This document shows positions 5,857-6,710 of a stretch of DNA of 6,710 nt, one piece after another (within the stretch, counting starts at the first letter, position 1; every line of letters begins with the position of its first letter). This DNA is from Actinomycetes bacterium. Its GTDB lineage: Bacteria > Actinomycetota > Acidimicrobiia > Acidimicrobiales > Palsa-688. The DNA lies in the NCBI GenBank assembly GCA_021846485.1, contig JAJZWW010000181.1, forward strand, positions 1 to 6,710, read 5' to 3'. The notes below the pieces were generated by a model. The model was not told the origin of the DNA, made no database searches, and worked only from the letters and a program-made list of their open reading frames with translations. A program made the position numbers and the translations under genes.

Positions 5857-6677
5857 CCCGACGCCGGCGAGAGCCGCTTTCGGGCGGCGGCCAGCGGCGG
5901 CGGCTCGCCGAGGAGGGTGTCGAGACCCCGCACCAGGGCGCGGCAGGCGACCAGCTCGGCCGGCGAGGGCCGGCGGACCCGGAGCAGCCGGAGGGCCCAC
6001 GGGGGCACGCACGCCAGCCCGCCGGCCCACAGCAGACGCCACGCGGGACGGGCGGCGGGCGCCAGACCGGGGGGCCGGGCGAGGAAGTGCAGCGCGGTGA
6101 CCGTCTGCTCGCCGACCGCGAGCCCGGTCCGGTAGCGCTGCACGGCGGCGTCCAGCTCGGGCCAGGAACGTGGCGGGTCGGGCACGCCGAGCGCCTCGGC
6201 CACCACTGCGACCTCCCCCACGTAGCGGTCGAGCTCGGCGACCGACAGCGGGTGGGCGCCGAAACGCCGGTAGGCCGCGGCGATCGCCAGGTACTCGCCC
6301 AGGTGGACCCAGCGGAGCAGGTCGGGGTCGGAGGCCGAGTAGGGGCGTCCGTCGGGGGCGCTCCCGAGCACCCGGGTGTGCACCTGCTCCACGCCGCGGA
6401 TCCGGGTCGACGCCTCGGCCTGGCCACCGAAGGTCACCCCCTGGACGAACGCCCCGGTCGCCACGATGCGGCCGACGAAGTCCTCGGCGAAGCGGCCGTG
6501 GTCGGTGACGCCGGCGAGGGCGAGGGGGTGGAGGAGCTGCAGGGCGAAGGCGCCGACGCCGGCCACGAACATCGACGCGTCCGCCTGGACCTTCCAGGCA
6601 GTGGAGCCGGGGCCGAACCACCCGGGGTCGGCCGCGGCGGCGTCGTCGGCGATCGCCGTTGCGAGGCTCGCCGGCAT
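5823..6677 (-). CDS. MpaB-like oxygenase family protein (DUF2236)
   Basis: A 284-residue member of the DUF2236 family, which includes fungal MpaB and, more distantly, the haem-dependent rubber oxygenase Lcp. Family marks in order are DPGWFGPGSTAWKV (17-30), LLHPLALAGVTDHGRF (48-63), RIVATGAF (70-77, an R-x3-T pattern like that of Lcp), QVHTRVLG (98-105), YSASDPDLLRWVH (113-125) and a C-terminal half with ELDRYVGEVAVVAEALGVP. H50, H60, H100 and H125 are conserved-type histidines; H100 or H125 could bind haem, which I cannot decide. The substrate is unknown. ATG at 6677-6675 fits the usual N-terminus, but no clear Shine-Dalgarno sequence precedes it. The frame stays open to the right edge through a G/C-rich stretch, so a slightly earlier start is possible. 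The gene converges on the + strand genes, and its last 11 codons and stop lie antisense over the GNAT remnant. The tail after about residue 265 looks unlike the family. Confidence 0.87.
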   Translation of the reverse strand: MPASLATAIADDAAAADPGWFGPGSTAWKVQADASMFVAGVGAFALQLLHPLALAGVTDHGRFAEDFVGRIVATGAFVQGVTFGGQAEASTRIRGVEQVHTRVLGSAPDGRPYSASDPDLLRWVHLGEYLAIAAAYRRFGAHPLSVAELDRYVGEVAVVAEALGVPDPPRSWPELDAAVQRYRTGLAVGEQTVTALHFLARPPGLAPAARPAWRLLWAGGLACVPPWALRLLRVRRPSPAELVACRALVRGLDTLLGEPPPLAAARKRLSPASGTSAPGGDAIQ

Positions 6678-6710
6678 CGGCGGGGGTCCGGCCGGCCCCC
6701 CGCCCCCCGA
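6678..6710. other. G/C homopolymer-rich right edge
   Basis: These 33 bases are almost all G and C, with runs of five or six C and one of five G. They lie upstream of the mpaB-like gene. I see no promoter or ribosome binding site. It is either leader sequence or an assembly end of low reliability. Confidence 0.4.

Noticed and set aside
5857..6135. Continuation of the GNAT frame as a full-length 145-residue protein
   Set aside because: The downstream part is antisense to the mpaB-like gene, is Arg/Ala/Gly-rich and lacks the acetyl-CoA binding motif.

Overview
The window is very GC-rich, with G or C at most third codon positions, and carries six protein-coding loci: five on the + strand and one on the - strand. 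GTG starts, 4-base stop/start overlaps, a possible actinobacterial nitrogen-control operator and an MpaB-type oxygenase suggest a high-GC actinobacterium, perhaps an uncultivated lineage such as the Acidimicrobiia. That placement is inference; no rRNA or marker gene is present. The left edge lies inside a tandem repeat and the right edge in a G/C homopolymer-rich stretch, so the window may be a whole short contig that broke at hard-to-assemble sequence.

Bases 1-3045 are a nitrogen-control block: the 3' part of glnD (PII-modifying enzyme), an ammonium transporter (amt) and a PII protein (glnK). amt and glnK overlap by ATGA. GlnD modifies PII at Tyr51 of the T-loop according to glutamine level, and PII docks on Amt to gate ammonium uptake. 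Between glnD and amt lie four 11-bp-spaced elements resembling a GlnR/PhoP-type operator. The visible part of glnD opens with at least 4.4 in-frame copies of a 27-bp hairpin-forming repeat. They sit in the loop of the HD domain where family members carry the metal-binding HD motif.

Bases 3046-5674 hold a 741-residue membrane iron-sulfur oxidoreductase of the EtfD/GlpC-like type (membrane domain, two 4Fe-4S motifs, two CCG domains). A GTGA overlap leads into a small MTH1187/YqgV-type thiamine-binding protein. The leader of the oxidoreductase contains two nested inverted repeats, and the outer one would cover its ribosome binding site.

Bases 5675-6710 are a rearranged end: the first ~53 codons of a GNAT acetyltransferase, which run into the 3' end of a convergent mpaB-like (DUF2236) oxygenase gene. 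The stop codon of mpaB lies in antisense over the GNAT remnant.

I see no defence system, mobile element, CRISPR array or RNA gene. The most unusual items are the glnD repeat, the possible amt operator, the RBS-covering leader structure and the GNAT/mpaB junction.
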